Positions 22,490-34,350 of a stretch of DNA of 64,000 nt are shown here, piece after piece. Source of the stretch: Rattus norvegicus (lineage: Eukaryota; Chordata; Mammalia; Rodentia; Muridae); assembly GCF_036323735.1 (NCBI RefSeq), contig NC_086031.1, positions 39,013,725-39,077,724 of the forward strand, in the 5' to 3' direction. Below the pieces are notes generated by a model. The model saw only the letters and a program-made list of their open reading frames with translations, did no database searches and was not told where the DNA came from. Position numbers and translations under genes: made by a program. The first letter of the stretch is position 1. Each line of letters opens with the position of its first letter.

Positions 22490-23775
22490 GTTCAAGAGTC
22501 CCTGTACTTATGTTAGACGGGACCAATTTTGGGTCAAAAGGTTTGTAGGCGGGTTTCAGGGACGAAGATGGAGCCAAGATTGAAGAAATGGATGGCCAGT
22601 GACCAGCATTTTCAGATCCATCACCAATCCCTCACACTGTTAATGATGTTGTGTTGTACTCACAGACAGGAATCTAGCATAGCAGCCCTCTGAGAGGCTC
22701 TCCCCAGCAGCTCACTGAGACAGATGCAGATACCCACAAACACTGAACAGAGGTCATGGCCCCTATGGAAGAGTTAGGGGCCTCAAGTTATGGAAGATTG
22801 AAGGGCCTAAAGGAGATGGCAACCCCGCAGGAAGATGAGCAGTGTTGACTAACCTGGACCCCTAGGAGCTCCCAGAGACTGAGCCAGCAGCCGAAGAGCA
22901 TACACGGGCTTGTCCAAGGCCTGCGCAGCACATGTGTACCAGAGGGATGCCATGTCTGGCCTCGGTGGTAGAGGATGCACCTAATCCTCCAGAGATTTGA
23001 TATACCAGGTGAGAGGATACAAGGGAGCTGTCCTGTCAGAAGTGAATGAAACTCTTTGAGGGGGAATTGGAAGGGGGCAGCCTTTGGGGTGTAATCAATT
23101 AATTAAGAAAAAGAATAGAACATTGCCCTAGCAGAGGACACAAGCTCAGTTCTCAGTACTACATCTGGTGGCTTGCAATCTCCTGTAACTTTTGTTCAGG
23201 ATCTAAATGTCCTCTTCTGGCTTCCACAGGCACTGCATCCTCATGCACATACCCACACAGACATGCACAAATATACATTTAATTTAAAAGAAAATAAGTT
23301 TTTTTAAAATCTCAAAAAAAGGGACATAATGCCCATTGGCATCAGTGCATATGCCATTTAACTATTTTGATGCCCCTGGATACTCAGACAGCTTAGAGGG
23401 TTTAGTTGTTTATTGTTAAACAATCATTAACATGGGTTATCCTAACTTTTATAAAATCTAATTTCACAGGCCAGAAATAGATGATTATTGAAATTACTGC
23501 TGTACCCACTATTAGAGGTGAACACGTTTGTGCTTACCATTTTTACTTCATTCTCTGTAGGCTTTTCATGGGGTCCCTCTGCCCACCTGCTTATCTGAAC
23601 ATGTTTTCTTACAAGTTTGTGGAAACCATACATATCAATAGTATTGAACTTTAAAATCAAAGATGATAATTTATGTCTGATATTTGCCTTTGAAGGCTTT
23701 GCTATCATTTTAAACATATAAACCAATTATGTCAATTAAAAATATATTTTTATTAAAATATAATTGTTCAAGAGT
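22490..23775 (+). mobile_element. 1.27-kb insertion with 10-bp target duplication
   Basis: A perfect gttcaagagt occurs at 22490-22499 and at 23766-23775. Between them lie an L1 3' UTR of another subfamily (to about 23115, with gatccatcaccaatccctca, tctgagaggctctccccagc, ggaccc near 22857), a B3-like SINE, and about 445 bp of unrecognised AT-rich DNA ending A/T-rich. Removing the insert and one copy restores a continuous Lx sequence. Confidence 0.6.
23120..23320 (+). repeat. B2/B3-type SINE, partial
   Basis: The block ggtggcttgcaatctcctgt, then tgtcctcttctggcttccac and an A-rich end, fits a B2/B3 SINE that lacks its first part. Confidence 0.6.
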
Positions 23776-24050
23776 ATAACATCCTTGTTGCTGGGAAACA
23801 GTGCTCCATAATACCCCATGCCTTTCCTCCAGGTCTTATGGTTCTTCTGCCCCCTCTTCTATGATGTTCAGTGAGTCTTTCAGGGGCTAGCAGAGATGTC
23901 TTATTTAAGGATGGGCATGTAATAAAAGCTCTTTAAACTTTATCTCATTTTACCACTCTGTGTTCTAAAAGGCAAACTTGATTTCTGACTTTGATGGCTG
24001 CCTACCTTCCTTGGTATCTACATACAGTGTTATTTCACCACTACAACATG

Positions 24051-24404
24051 TGACATACCTCAGTCAATTATTAGAGGCTGCCAGAGACTCCAGCAAAATG
24101 GATGAGGTGTGAAATAGAATGGGTATGGCCAAATACTCAGAAACTCATGCATAAATTGGGACCTACATGGGACGTGCTGTGAAAGCAGGGGCATGCACCT
24201 CTGTCTCCAACTTTTCATCTAGGATCATGTACAACCTCACAGCATATGTTTCTGCTCAGAGACTGCTAAGCTTTCCACTGATACAAGGATTCTGTGTTGC
24301 TATAAAATAGAGAAAACACATGCTTGCTTCACCCACTCATATCAGTTATAGAACAGGTATTGATTTGTTGATGAATTGACAAATACTGAGTGTTTCACAC
24401 TGGG
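24051..24404. other. Unassigned
   Basis: Nothing is recognised. Confidence 0.5.
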
Positions 24405-24535
24405 CTCCTCAGATAAGTTACTTAACATCTCTGAGCTCCAGAGGTCTTACTTGTAGCTTGGAGACCATACCTCATTGCCATCTTACTGGGATGATTCAAA
24501 AGGTAAGGTTTGCAATGCACCAAGATAGTATGGCC
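24405..24535 (+). repeat. MIR (ancient tRNA-derived SINE)
   Basis: The core ataagttacttaacatctct followed by gagctccagaggtcttactt, accatacctcattgccatct and a decayed tail matches the MIR consensus in sense. MIR predates rodents. Confidence 0.7.
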
Positions 24536-24799
24536 ACAACCAGCTGGCTGTCTTCCCTACTTACTCTGCGTCTTTACCTAGCATTCTTTCAACATGAAAG
24601 CAGGTAGCTGCCCAGCCGTGAGAGTCCACAGGGGAGATTCTATGCTGAGAATGAACGAACCACCTCTATGCTCTTAGGAGAAGAAATAGAAGTGAGTGGA
24701 ATCCCTTCTCAACACAGAGCAACCAAGAATACCCTTGGCCTGATTATACTTCTGTGATGGTGTACCCTTCTCTATCTTTTTAGTATTCCTGTGTCTGTT
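24536..24799. other. Unassigned
   Basis: No element is recognised. Confidence 0.5.
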
Positions 24800-25125
24800 T
24801 ATTATACATGTGTGTACCATGTGAACATGCACATGTTTCTATGTGTAAAAGTGGCTACACTCATGCCACAGCACATATTGATAGTCTGAGGACAGCCTTA
24901 GATGTCCATCTTCACAGTCCACCTTGTTAAATAGTCTTTATCTTTGTTGCTCGCCACTACATATACCAAGCAGGCAGGGATTTTCTTGTCTCTGCCTCCC
25001 ATCTCACAATAGGAAAATTGGAGTTACAGACATGCCCGACTTTATGTAGATTCTGGGGATCTGAACTCAGGTCCAGAAACATATATGCCTAGTGTTTTAT
25101 CCCCTGAGCCATCTCCCCAGCCCAT
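24800..25125 (-). repeat. B4-type SINE
   Basis: The reversed end ctgagccatctccccagccc is nearly perfect and is preceded by ggatctgaactcaggtccag and a decayed B1 part. Confidence 0.75.
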
Positions 25126-25826
25126 CCCTTCTCTATACTGACCCTATGGAGATGTCCAGCTGGTAGGAGGTCAAGAAGTCTCCTGCCCATGTTTGAGTCA
25201 TCAGCACTGGGCTTGCTTGTTCTCTTGGATAGAGAGCGCTCTTGACTGAAGTCCACTTTCCTTATGTAGGCGGAGTGCTCCACAGGCAAAGGCTCTTGTT
25301 ACTTGCAAAGCTACTATAAAATATCCAGCAAGGTCAACCGCATAGCCATTGAAGAGAATAAAATATTCATCAGTGGGCATTTACTGGGAAAGAAACAGCA
25401 CAGTTAATTTCATGAAAACTACAACATAATAGAGGAACAAAATTAATCATATGATAATGTTACAACTCCTGGGCCTCAAAGCCAACATAAAATAATTAAG
25501 GAAAGGGAAACTGAAACAAGCATGCGCCCTGAATGAAGAGAAAGCATAAATGGCAAGCAACTGAAAAACCGTCTGCAGCTTCAATCAATCTGTCATGGCA
25601 TCAGGAGGGGTCCTCTGGTTTGCTTAGGGAGAGAAATCTCAACACTTTCCCTGATGGTGTGGCACTGACATGTCTCCTTGAAATATCTGACTAGAGAATT
25701 AATAAAATAGGAAGAAATAAAATGCCAAACTTTGGTAAAATAACAAGGAGGCTACTATTGCCAATTTTACTTTCAAAATTCTGCAGATTTTGGAGCATGT
25801 ATTTCCCCAAATATAGTGCCAAAACA
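25126..25826. other. Unassigned
   Basis: No gene or repeat is recognised. Confidence 0.5.
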
Positions 25827-25859
25827 CATCATCATCATCATCATCATCATCATCACCAC

Positions 25860-25892
<33 letters not shown>

Positions 25893-25896
25893 TATT
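25827..25896. repeat. (ATC)n trinucleotide repeat
   Basis: About 22 ATC units with one CACCACC interruption, degenerating to ATT at the right end. Confidence 0.95.
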
Positions 25897-25982
25897 ATAT
25901 TTGTTTACTGCAGGGAACACAGAGGAGAATTCTACCCGAGTCCTGTAACCCAGAGGGTAGATATTGTTAAAACTAAGTGACT

Positions 25983-26376
25983 TCATTAGGGTTTCTTCTG
26001 TGATAAAGACCATGACGAAAAGAAATCTTGGGGCAAAGGGTTTTATTTCATGTACACTCCTACCATATAGTGTGTGATGGAAGGAAGTCACGGCGGGAAT
26101 CCAATGTGGTTACCTAGAGACAGGAACTGATGCAGAAGCCATAGAGGATACTGCTCACTGGCTTGCTCCTCATGGCCTGCTCAGACTGCTTTGTTATAGA
26201 ACCCAGGGCCACCTATCCTGGAATAACAACTGTCCATAATGAGCAATACTCTCTTCTATCCATCACCAGCTAAGACAATTTCTGGCAGGCTTGCCTATGT
26301 CTGTATTGTCTCAATTGTGTTTTCCGCATGCCAGATAACTCTAGCTTTTGTCAAGTTGACAAAATCAACCAGCACA
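25983..26376 (-). repeat. MaLR-like LTR
   Basis: The plus strand reads tcattagggtttcttctgtg, gacaggaactgatgcagaag, ctggcttgctcctcatggcc, and ends tcaagttgacaaaatcaacc then agcaca. It is a fairly complete member of the rodent family with the reversed polyadenylation region near 26000-26050. Confidence 0.75.
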
Positions 26377-26479
26377 CCAAGGGAGAAGCCGTTATAGACT
26401 GGGTCTCTGCTCTCTGCAAAACCCAAAACGAGACCAAAAAGAAAGCAAGAAGACAGGAAACTCAGGCTTTTGGATGACT

Positions 26480-26625
26480 TCTGTGAAATTTTACTGTGTG
26501 ATTTGGGGCAGGTCACATAACATCTCTGTTCCTCAGACCCCACTTACTGAGGGGAATAAACCTCTTGTGTCTACTCAGAGAGCTGACAAAAGGGACATGT
26601 TAGATAAGGAAAGACAGAAAACAAA
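26480..26625 (+). repeat. MIR
   Basis: The MIR core is visible as actgtgtgatttggggcagg then tcacataacatctctgttcc, with a decayed 3' part. Confidence 0.7.
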
Positions 26626-26655
26626 GTATTAGGAATGGCAAGGGCTTTTCTTTGG

Positions 26656-26656
26656 G

Positions 26657-26719
<63 letters not shown>
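26656..26719. repeat. (TC)n microsatellite
   Basis: About 30 TC units with one TT interruption near 26670. Confidence 0.95.
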
Positions 26720-26722
<3 letters not shown>

Positions 26723-27359
26723 ATGGTTTAACTTATATCCAGATAAAAGTGATACATGAATTCTCTAAGCCTATGAAGAGATGTCTGTGGCCTGATACTC
26801 TGGTTTTTGTGGGTACTTGGGGATTAAATTTCTCCTGCTTTTATGATTGATCTGACCTTGGGGAACTACTTATTATTCACACTTAGCTCTGGTTGCAAAG
26901 CATAGAAAGTAAAGGGGAGGTTACGCAAATTGTTGTATGATGTATTTTTTGACACTGAGACTCTTCCCAGGTATTGAAAGAGATTGCATGTGTGGGTAAA
27001 TATAGTTATCTCTTCAACTCCAGTGACACACAAATGTTCTGTCAATCTTCTGTCTCAAAAAATTGGAAATAGACAAAGGATTTCCTTCTGTGTTTTTCCC
27101 TCTTCAACATTCAAGGGACCTCTGTTGCCTTGTCTTGAGTGCTCAGTTTGGGGACACTTGTGCAGCATCAGACTCTCCCTGGTCAGCTAAACCTGAAAGA
27201 CAGGGGTCTCACATAATCTAACTCCATGTGTAATAACCCAGATTACATCACTGTTTCTACTCTTTCATAGAACCTGCCCATTTCAGATTCTACCAGATCT
27301 TGGCAAATTTTCCCTTTGACATCTGTTTGTGTAGATAAGAAAACATACACTCAAAAAGG
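26720..27359. other. Unassigned
   Basis: No repeat or exon is recognised. Confidence 0.5.
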
Positions 27360-27745
27360 CCCCTCTTTTCTAGCCCAGGCTGGGAATGGAGAATGTCACT
27401 CATTACAACACAGGCAATGTACCAGTGGGTACACCACTGAACAAACCATCCTCTTTAGCAACATTAACTGCCTATAAATCCTCAGGGTGGGCTGTGACTT
27501 CCCTGTTATACACATGTAATCAACATTAATTGAACTCATTGAGTAAACCAAACCAAACAAACAAATAAACAAACAAACAACCCATGAAAGTGGACAAGAG
27601 GCTAGTTGAAAAAAGGAAGGGGATCAGAGTAGGAGAGGGAGGCAAACAGGAAGGCTAATGGGGGAATGTGATCAAAATGCATTGTGTACATACATGAAAA
27701 TGTCACATGAAACCCACTATTATGTATTATTAATACAGGTTAATA
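27360..27745 (+). mobile_element. Lx-type L1 3' end with 5' inversion
   Basis: From about 27506 the plus strand carries the Lx 3' end (aacattaattgaactcattg, the (AAAC)n run, gtggacaagaggctagttga, atgtgatcaaaatgcattgt). The piece at about 27360-27505 is Lx 3' UTR read backwards (gcaacattaactgcctataa, atcctcagggtgggctgtga) and comes from just upstream in the element. This is the pattern left by twin-primed L1 insertion. Confidence 0.65.
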
Positions 27746-28419
27746 ATGTCTTGTAAAGTTATTGTTTCAAGCCAGAGTCCTCCAACCAGGCTCTAAAGAG
27801 CACAGGCAGAAGAATCTTACTATGGATGGCTGAGAGAAGTCATAGAAAAACTGAAAAACCATTACAAATCCAGTAACAAAGATACTATGTTTAATAAATG
27901 GTTTGTGTGCTCCATACACACTCTATGAGACACAGGGGATGGAATGTAGACTGTCTTCCACTTAGGATCACTAGACATGGTTTTTAAAGCCTTTCAGTTG
28001 TGCAAAAAAAAAATTACATATTCAGCCAAAACTCCACTGTCAATTTTGAGTCTGGCTTTTTCCCAACTATATGCAGTCTGGTTGTCTCTTGGGACCCTAA
28101 AAAAGAAAATATGATACAGCTACCAGACAGTCACTCTAGCAAGTGTAAAAGAAAGGATGCTTTAGGTGCCTTGCCATAAAGGTCAACAGATCAAGTGCAT
28201 CTGAGTCAATTATGACTTGAAATTTCACTACATAATGGGATGTAAATCACAATTTATTCTATTAGAGATTTCAGCTCTCAGGGGTATTAACAGCCTTAAG
28301 ACCACAGAGAAAGTGTCCCCTGGCAGAGAGGGCCTGCAACACTCCTGGATTGCCTCTCTTCAAGCTTGGCCATGTAAACTCTAGACATTTGTATAGGCAT
28401 TGTATCAATTATACAAAGT
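27746..28419. other. Unassigned
   Basis: Nothing is recognised. Confidence 0.5.
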
Positions 28420-28570
28420 ATGTCTGGTATCTTTCCAGTTCCATGGCAAAATTCTTGACAAAGACAACATGAAGAAGGGAAAGTTTGTTTTGGCTCCAGC
28501 AGAACAGTTCATCATGGCAGGGAATGCATGGTGGCAGGAACAGTGGGCAGTTTGTTACCCTCAGTTGGCA
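28420..28570 (-). repeat. MaLR-like LTR fragment
   Basis: The stretch gggaaagtttgttttggctc, gttcatcatggcagggaatg, catggtggcaggaacagtgg matches the middle of the rodent LTR family read backwards. An 82-codon frame through it is not a gene. Confidence 0.6.
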
Positions 28571-28799
28571 GATCTCAGCAAAGAAGCAGAAGGGATTTTA
28601 AACAAAATCATCAAGGAAAACTATAAGAAAGGGATAAAGGAAGCTTAAAAGACAGAACCAACTCGGTTAAAAGCAGCTGGAGACACTAGGGGAAGGCTTT
28701 AAAGAACTGAGTCAGGAAAAATAAAATTGGAAGAGAACACATTTATTACAGAGAGAGTGATATATACAAATCAGGGGATCCAAAACACAGTGTTCACCT

Positions 28800-29070
28800 T
28801 TGTGTGTTTGCATGGAGGCAAGATCAATGTTTGGCACCTTCTTTACTCCCCACTGTAGTTTTTGAGACGTGGTCTCTTCCGGAACCTGGAACTCACCAAT
28901 GAACTAGACTATCTGACTATGATATATCACCTCACTCTCGCTCACAGTGTTAGGATTACAGGAAGTGACTATTGCTCTGTTTTTCTGTGGATGTGGGTGG
29001 GAGGATCAACCCTGGGTCCTCATGCTTAAAGAGCAAGCACCAGTAGAACTACCTTCCCATCACAGATGCA
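28800..29070 (-). repeat. B4-type SINE
   Basis: Reversed B4 blocks: gacgtggtctcttccggaac, ctggaactcaccaatgaact, then ccctgggtcctcatgcttaa. Confidence 0.7.
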
Positions 29071-29877
29071 GGATTGCATTTTAACCCCTTTTCAATGATC
29101 ATACACTCTCTATTGCCTGACATGGAAAGAAAAAAATGGTGTCCCTTTTATCCCTTGTTCAGTATGAAAAGTTAGCAGATTCTGGCACTGTCAGCCTAGC
29201 CTAACTGTATAATCTTTCCTATCTTGAATTTCTATCCAATGAGCTCAGCCACATTGATGGATATTGTCTAAATGCATGACCTTTTTTTAAATGTAGTTTT
29301 TCTCTTTCTATCATTTCTTATCATTTGGTAGGTATGCTTCTTTTACAAAGATAATAACTTTCCCAAAGCAATTATTTTTGCTGCTGTGAAATGTAATCTA
29401 TATAGGAAAAAAACAAATGATCCCTCCCATTTGTAATAGACCCTGTCTGAACCTAGGAGACATGACAACCATTTTTTCTTCCTGATGATGTGAGCTCATT
29501 CAGGAAGCGTGGCAGGAGGCTTGCTCTAACAGGCCATGTCTTTTCTAAAGAGATTATTAGGATTGCATACTTCGTAACAACCCTCCTTGAATTCACCTCA
29601 AACTGCTTTAAGGAAACTCTTTGCCAATGCTTCATCTAAAGAAAGCCTAGAGATTATCTTTGCCAAACAGTCTGGATGGGAACTAAAAGGGAGAACAGTG
29701 TGATGTCCCCTTTCATATGGTTGATTAGTTTTAATTGCCTTGAGGGCAGCAAACACTGGAAACATCTTTGGCTATGCTTGGCAGATTTTCACCTGTGCTG
29801 GCATTTTTCTATATCTCCTGACATATCTTCTATAATTATTAAAAAAGACGATAATCTTTAAATTTTATCAGGACTAG
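29071..29877. other. Unassigned
   Basis: No element or exon is recognised. Confidence 0.5.
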
Positions 29878-30130
29878 GAAATGGCTCAGTCTATTAAGGT
29901 GCTTGCCCTGTACGCATGAGGACTTGAGTTTGAATGTTCAACACCCATATAAAATGCTAGGTGCTTTATTGCATGTCTGAAACCACAGTTATGAAAAAGC
30001 AGAGTCTGCCTAGCTAAGAGTTCTAGTTTTAGAGATCCCCTCCACAAAAGAACAAGGAAGAGGGTGACTGAGGAAAAGGCCCAAAATCAGCCTTGGAATT
30101 CTAAATACATATGCCCATACATGACCCTAT

Positions 30131-30131
<1 letters not shown>
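29878..30131 (+). repeat. B4-type SINE
   Basis: The head aatggctcagtctattaagg, tgcttgccctgtacgcatga and gaggacttgagtttgaatgt identify B4 in sense; the CA repeat follows its 3' end. Confidence 0.75.

Positions 30132-30189
<58 letters not shown>
30132..30189. repeat. (CA)n microsatellite
   Basis: Twenty-nine CA units extend the tail of the B4. Confidence 0.95.
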
Positions 30190-30193
<4 letters not shown>

Positions 30194-30845
30194 AAAAACA
30201 CATAAAAATCTTAAACCCTGAGACCATAGAAAAGTACACAATTTCTTCTACCACATTCAGGACTGTCACTACGCTTATCCAGATCTGAGAAGAGATGATA
30301 TATTCATAGACTCTTTCCACAGATATAAACTTCAAATAATTAACAACTGTCTTTAATTCATCTTACTTACAAAAATACAATGTTCAAAGTGTGCGCATGC
30401 AAACTGCATAGTGCAGAAAATTATTTCATAAAAGTTTATTTACGCTAATACCTCACAGGAAAATAGCATCTCCCATTGAGAGACCCTCTACCATTTTCTC
30501 TTTCCTTTAACCAAAGGCATGAGTTATTTTGAAAAACAAAACAATATATATTTATTTAAAGTTTTTACTCAGGTTTCAGTTAATTCAAAAGTTAAACGTT
30601 GTTTTCAAAAGTCTTAACTAGGGAAATGGCATAGTATTGTACATTGTCTTTCTTTCCCTGTGTGACCTGGTATTTTATATCATCGGTAAAAAGCTGCATT
30701 TGGGGATGTGACAGTTCCCTAGATTTAACACTGTTTCCAGGACAACAGCAATTAAACAAAGCTTGCTTCTTCAATATAACACTAGAAATCTTGTGGGTCA
30801 ATAGATGTTCACTAAAGAGAGTCCTGGTTTCCTAATTATAGGGTC
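30190..30845. other. Unassigned
   Basis: Nothing is recognised. Confidence 0.5.
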
Positions 30846-31431
30846 TGATGGTTAATGTCAACTGTCAACTTGTCAGAATATAGAGATAGGCCTCTGGGAA
30901 AGCTTGTTGGGGATTAGCTTGCATTACTGGAAGTGAGAACACCTATTTTTACACATGGTGTGGTGGTGATGGTGGTAGTGGTGGTGGTGGTGATGGGAAT
31001 GGGGGTGGTGATATGTGCCACATGCACATGTGGAGATCAAAAGAGAGCTTTGTGGAGTAATTTTCTTCCTTCTGTCTTTATGTGGGCTTTGGGCATTGAA
31101 TTTGGGCAACTGGGCTTGTAGCAAGTGTACTTTATCAGATAAATCACTCACTTGGCTAGAAGAATCATCTTAACTGTAAGTGGGATTATTCGCTATGCAG
31201 GGGATAGTCAACTGCTTAAAATGGAGAAAGCCAGATAATCACTAACATGTATTTTTCTGTTTCTCAACTGTAAATGTGGTATGACCAGCTGCTCCAAGCT
31301 CCTGCTATCTTGATTCCGCCACCATGATGGACTGTATCCTTCATCTGTGAGCCAGGATAGGCCTTTTTTCTCTCTTAGGCTGCTTTGGTCATGAGATTTT
31401 TGTCAGAACAGCTGAAAGGGAAATTAAGACA
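30846..31431 (+). repeat. MaLR-like LTR split by a SINE
   Basis: It starts tgatggttaatgtcaactgt and ends aattaagaca (TG...CA), with gccaccatgatggactgtat and a decayed polyadenylation region near 31350. The middle (about 30945-31160) is a later SINE. Confidence 0.7.
30945..31160 (-). repeat. B3/B4-type SINE with (GGT)n
   Basis: A GGT-rich run (30957-31003) is followed by reversed SINE blocks ending in gcattgaatttgggcaactg and a decayed head near 31140. It interrupts the surrounding LTR. Confidence 0.55.
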
Positions 31432-31966
31432 TGGAGCAAAACTGGCCCATTTTCATTAGTGTCTTCAATCTAGTTAAAATTCTAACAAGGTTCCTGTTCT
31501 GTAAATCCATGGAGACTTTGCCTTAAGCCAATGCAGGTGTTTCAGGTTTTTGGCAACTGTAGGCCTGGATGGAGCATTTCTGCTTCAGCTTCACCTCCCT
31601 TTTCATCTGCTCTGGGACCCCATTCTTGTGGTTAGCAGTGCACACTGACTTCAAGAGTTAATCGGTGCACAATATAATTCATTTTCCCAGAAAAAAAGTG
31701 GATGGATGTCAGCATCCTTCTCAAATACCCCTTACATAAACCTCCAAGGATTAAAGACCATTTATAATGTGCGGCATTGCCTGAAACACAGTATTGAAAA
31801 TATATCCAAGTTCTATATCGCAGTCAATTATTTCATAATAGTTCATGGGTGGTAAACTTGAAGTGCTAGTAACTCAAATAAAATTGTAATTTCCCATTGA
31901 AAGATTTTCATATTCCTTCATTTCCTGTAACCACATGCAGAATTTATTTAATACTCAACTCCCCAC

Positions 31967-31967
<1 letters not shown>
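31432..31967. other. Unassigned
   Basis: No repeat or exon is recognised. Confidence 0.5.

Positions 31968-32005
<38 letters not shown>
31968..32005. repeat. (CA)n microsatellite
   Basis: About 19 uninterrupted CA units. Confidence 0.95.
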
Positions 32006-32008
<3 letters not shown>

Positions 32009-32215
32009 CTAAGCTAAATATGTTCTATTGCTGCAAGCATCTGCCTTGGAGACTCCAGAAACCTTCAGGCTCTTCATTCTGCTCACTGCTCAGCCTTTGG
32101 GTACTAACTGTAGGGCCAAGAGAGAAGAGCAGCCACAGTGAATAGAAGAAAAAGGGTCTTACTCACAAGCTGTAACAGAACATTTTTTTAAGAACCTTTC
32201 TCTTTGTGGATGACA

Positions 32216-32573
32216 TCAACGTTTGAATGTGAAATGTCCTCCAGGCTCACATGTTTGCACACTTGGTGCTCAGCTGCAGGTGCTGTTTGGGAAATTGTGG
32301 AACCTTAGGAGGTGGAGCCTCACTAAGAGGAGTGGAGTGCTGGGAGGAGGCATTAAGATTTTGTGACATCACTACACATCCTGTTCACTCTACACATCCA
32401 AGAGTGTGTCACGACCTGGACTCCTGCTCCTGTGCCATAATGCCTTCTCTTCTGCAGCCATCTCATCCCCACTATGATGTACCTTATTCAACTGTAAGTC
32501 AAAATAAGACCTTTCTCTCTTAAGTTGTTTTGCATCAGGTAACTGGTCCCAGCAATGAGAAAAGAAGCGATAT
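32216..32573 (+). repeat. MaLR-like LTR
   Basis: Sense features: gtttgaatgtgaaatgtcct, ggaaccttaggaggtggagc, ccactatgatgtaccttatt, aactgtaagtcaaaataaga (polyadenylation region) and ttaagttgttttgcatcagg near the end. Confidence 0.75.
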
Positions 32574-33049
32574 ACATTCCACACAAGTCTGGGACAATGG
32601 GCCTGACCCATACTAGATGTGTCTATGAGAGCAACATGACCCAAGCTCACACTCCAAATGTTGATCCATTAGAGGCAGTATCTCTAGTTCATAACAGTCT
32701 CCCAAACATTGCAGCACATATGCCAACTTAGAACATAGCAAGCCGGGGACGTCTCAACCTATTCTCACCATGTAAGAGATGAAATGAAGAGAGAGACATG
32801 GCCAAATGTAGGTTTGGATTGGACCTTGTGTATATACTGCAAGCCCTCTGGAGAGCTGAAAACTCTAGCTTTAAAAGTGCCGTGTATTTTAAATTCTAGC
32901 CTCTTCTACTCTCTCTGCCCTGTCTTCACTTCTATCCTGAAATGACGAATAAAAGATATAACCACTTTTAACTCCTGTTTTTTGTACAAAATGCCAAAAT
33001 TTGAACAAAAGACTAATAAAAGTTATCTCTGTGTGATAACATTGTTTTA
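32574..33049. other. Unassigned
   Basis: Nothing is recognised. Confidence 0.5.
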
Positions 33050-33290
33050 TATGTTTATGTGTGTGCTTCTGTGTATATGTGTCTGTATGTGTAGCTGAGA
33101 ACATGAGTGCAGGTATCCAGAGAGGCCAGAAGAGGGCATCAGAGGCCCTGGAAATAGAGGCATTTGTGAATTTTGTGATATTAATACTGAGAACTAAACT
33201 CAGAAACTCAGGTCCTCATGATTAAGCAACCAGTGCTCTTTCCAATTGTCAGTTGTCTCTGCAATTCCTTCATGATGAAGTTATGAACAT
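33050..33290 (-). repeat. B3-type SINE
   Basis: Reversed B3: gagaggccagaagagggcat, aactaaactcagaaactcag and a decayed head. Confidence 0.75.
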
Positions 33291-34059
33291 TTATGGTCCA
33301 TAAGGTATTTTAGGCAACCACTTTCAGTGTAAGGGGTCCTAATGATGCTCTTTTGTGGTACTTCATATTGTTTGAGAGGTGGCATCAGTGGATACTAGTA
33401 ACAGGTTTATAGTAAAAGTAGCAAAAAAAACTAATTTAAGCTTTTTTTTTAAATTCAGCTACACAACTAAAGCTCTAGAAGTCATTCCTTAACATGAGTT
33501 CATGTGACATTATACCTGAGTATACACATTGAGATCTTCTCCACTGACAATGAATACTCATAAGGGACAATCCAGAACAGGTCAATTCTTCCTCATTCAA
33601 AGTGCTCACAACAAGCAGGGTTTCTAATTCGGTGATCATACTTTATATTTACATGTATATATAGAGACAGATCAGGTATAACCTAGATATCGCTAGACTA
33701 ACTATGAGATACCTCTAAATTTTGTAACCACTACCTGTATGTTGTATACTCACTTGACCCACAAATCCAAAAGAGGCTTTCATAAAAAATTTTTAAAATA
33801 ACTTTATATATGAAACAAAGTCTCAAAATATGGACTTCTCAGCCCACGTCCTGTTGTTCGCCCATGTCTTATTGTCCACCTGCCTTCTGTTGCCTGCTTG
33901 TGTCCTGTTCTCCTCCCGTATCCTGTTCATGCTCAGAACTTTCAGATTTCACAATATCTCATAGTTTACATCTCTAGGTTAGGGAGAATAGACCTATATA
34001 TTATACACAATAACAATATTATTCTTTTTTTCACATGTATGGGTATGCATGCATATGTG
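33291..34059. other. Unassigned, with a degenerate tandem repeat
   Basis: Around 33845-33935 about five imperfect units of 18-20 bp share a (t/g)tcctgtt(g/c)t core. The rest is AT-rich without recognisable elements. Confidence 0.45.
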
Positions 34060-34350
34060 TATGCTCATGTGTGTGGCACACATATATGTGCATGTATGGA
34101 GACACAAAATTGAAATTGAAGTCTTTCTCAACAGCCCTTCATCTTATATGTAGCAAGAGATCTTGATGAACCCACAGCTTGCTGCTTTGGCTAGTCTGGA
34201 TGGCCATCTTGCTCTGGGACTCCTGTCTCTACCTCCCATCATTGGATTTACATGCCATGCCATCAGCTTCAGGTCCCATAGATACAACTATATCCTCATA
34301 CTAGCAGGTCAAGTGCTTTATCTACTGGACAATATTCCCAGCTCAATATT
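34060..34350 (-). repeat. B4-type SINE
   Basis: Reversed B4 parts include ggctagtctggatggccatc, gggactcctgtctctacctc and tcaagtgctttatctactgg. Confidence 0.65.

Larger units (their letters stand above)
22263..24050 (-). mobile_element. Lx-type L1 3' UTR, split by a 1.27-kb insertion
   Basis: Read on the minus strand, 24050 to 23766 and then 22499 to 22263 follow each other in the Lx 3' UTR: a block with catcatagaagagggggcag (near 23860), then a block with atcacaagattgggcc (near 22450), then cctccctgagaatctatgct. Everything between 22500 and 23765 is a later insertion. Confidence 0.65.

Noticed and set aside
22275..22577. 100-codon minus-strand frame
   Set aside because: It lies in Lx 3' UTR sequence and crosses into the inserted L1, so it is not a gene.
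25722..26091. Poly-His and poly-Asp frames
   Set aside because: They result from the ATC repeat.
28400..28648. 82-codon plus-strand frame
   Set aside because: Its middle is a MaLR-like LTR fragment.
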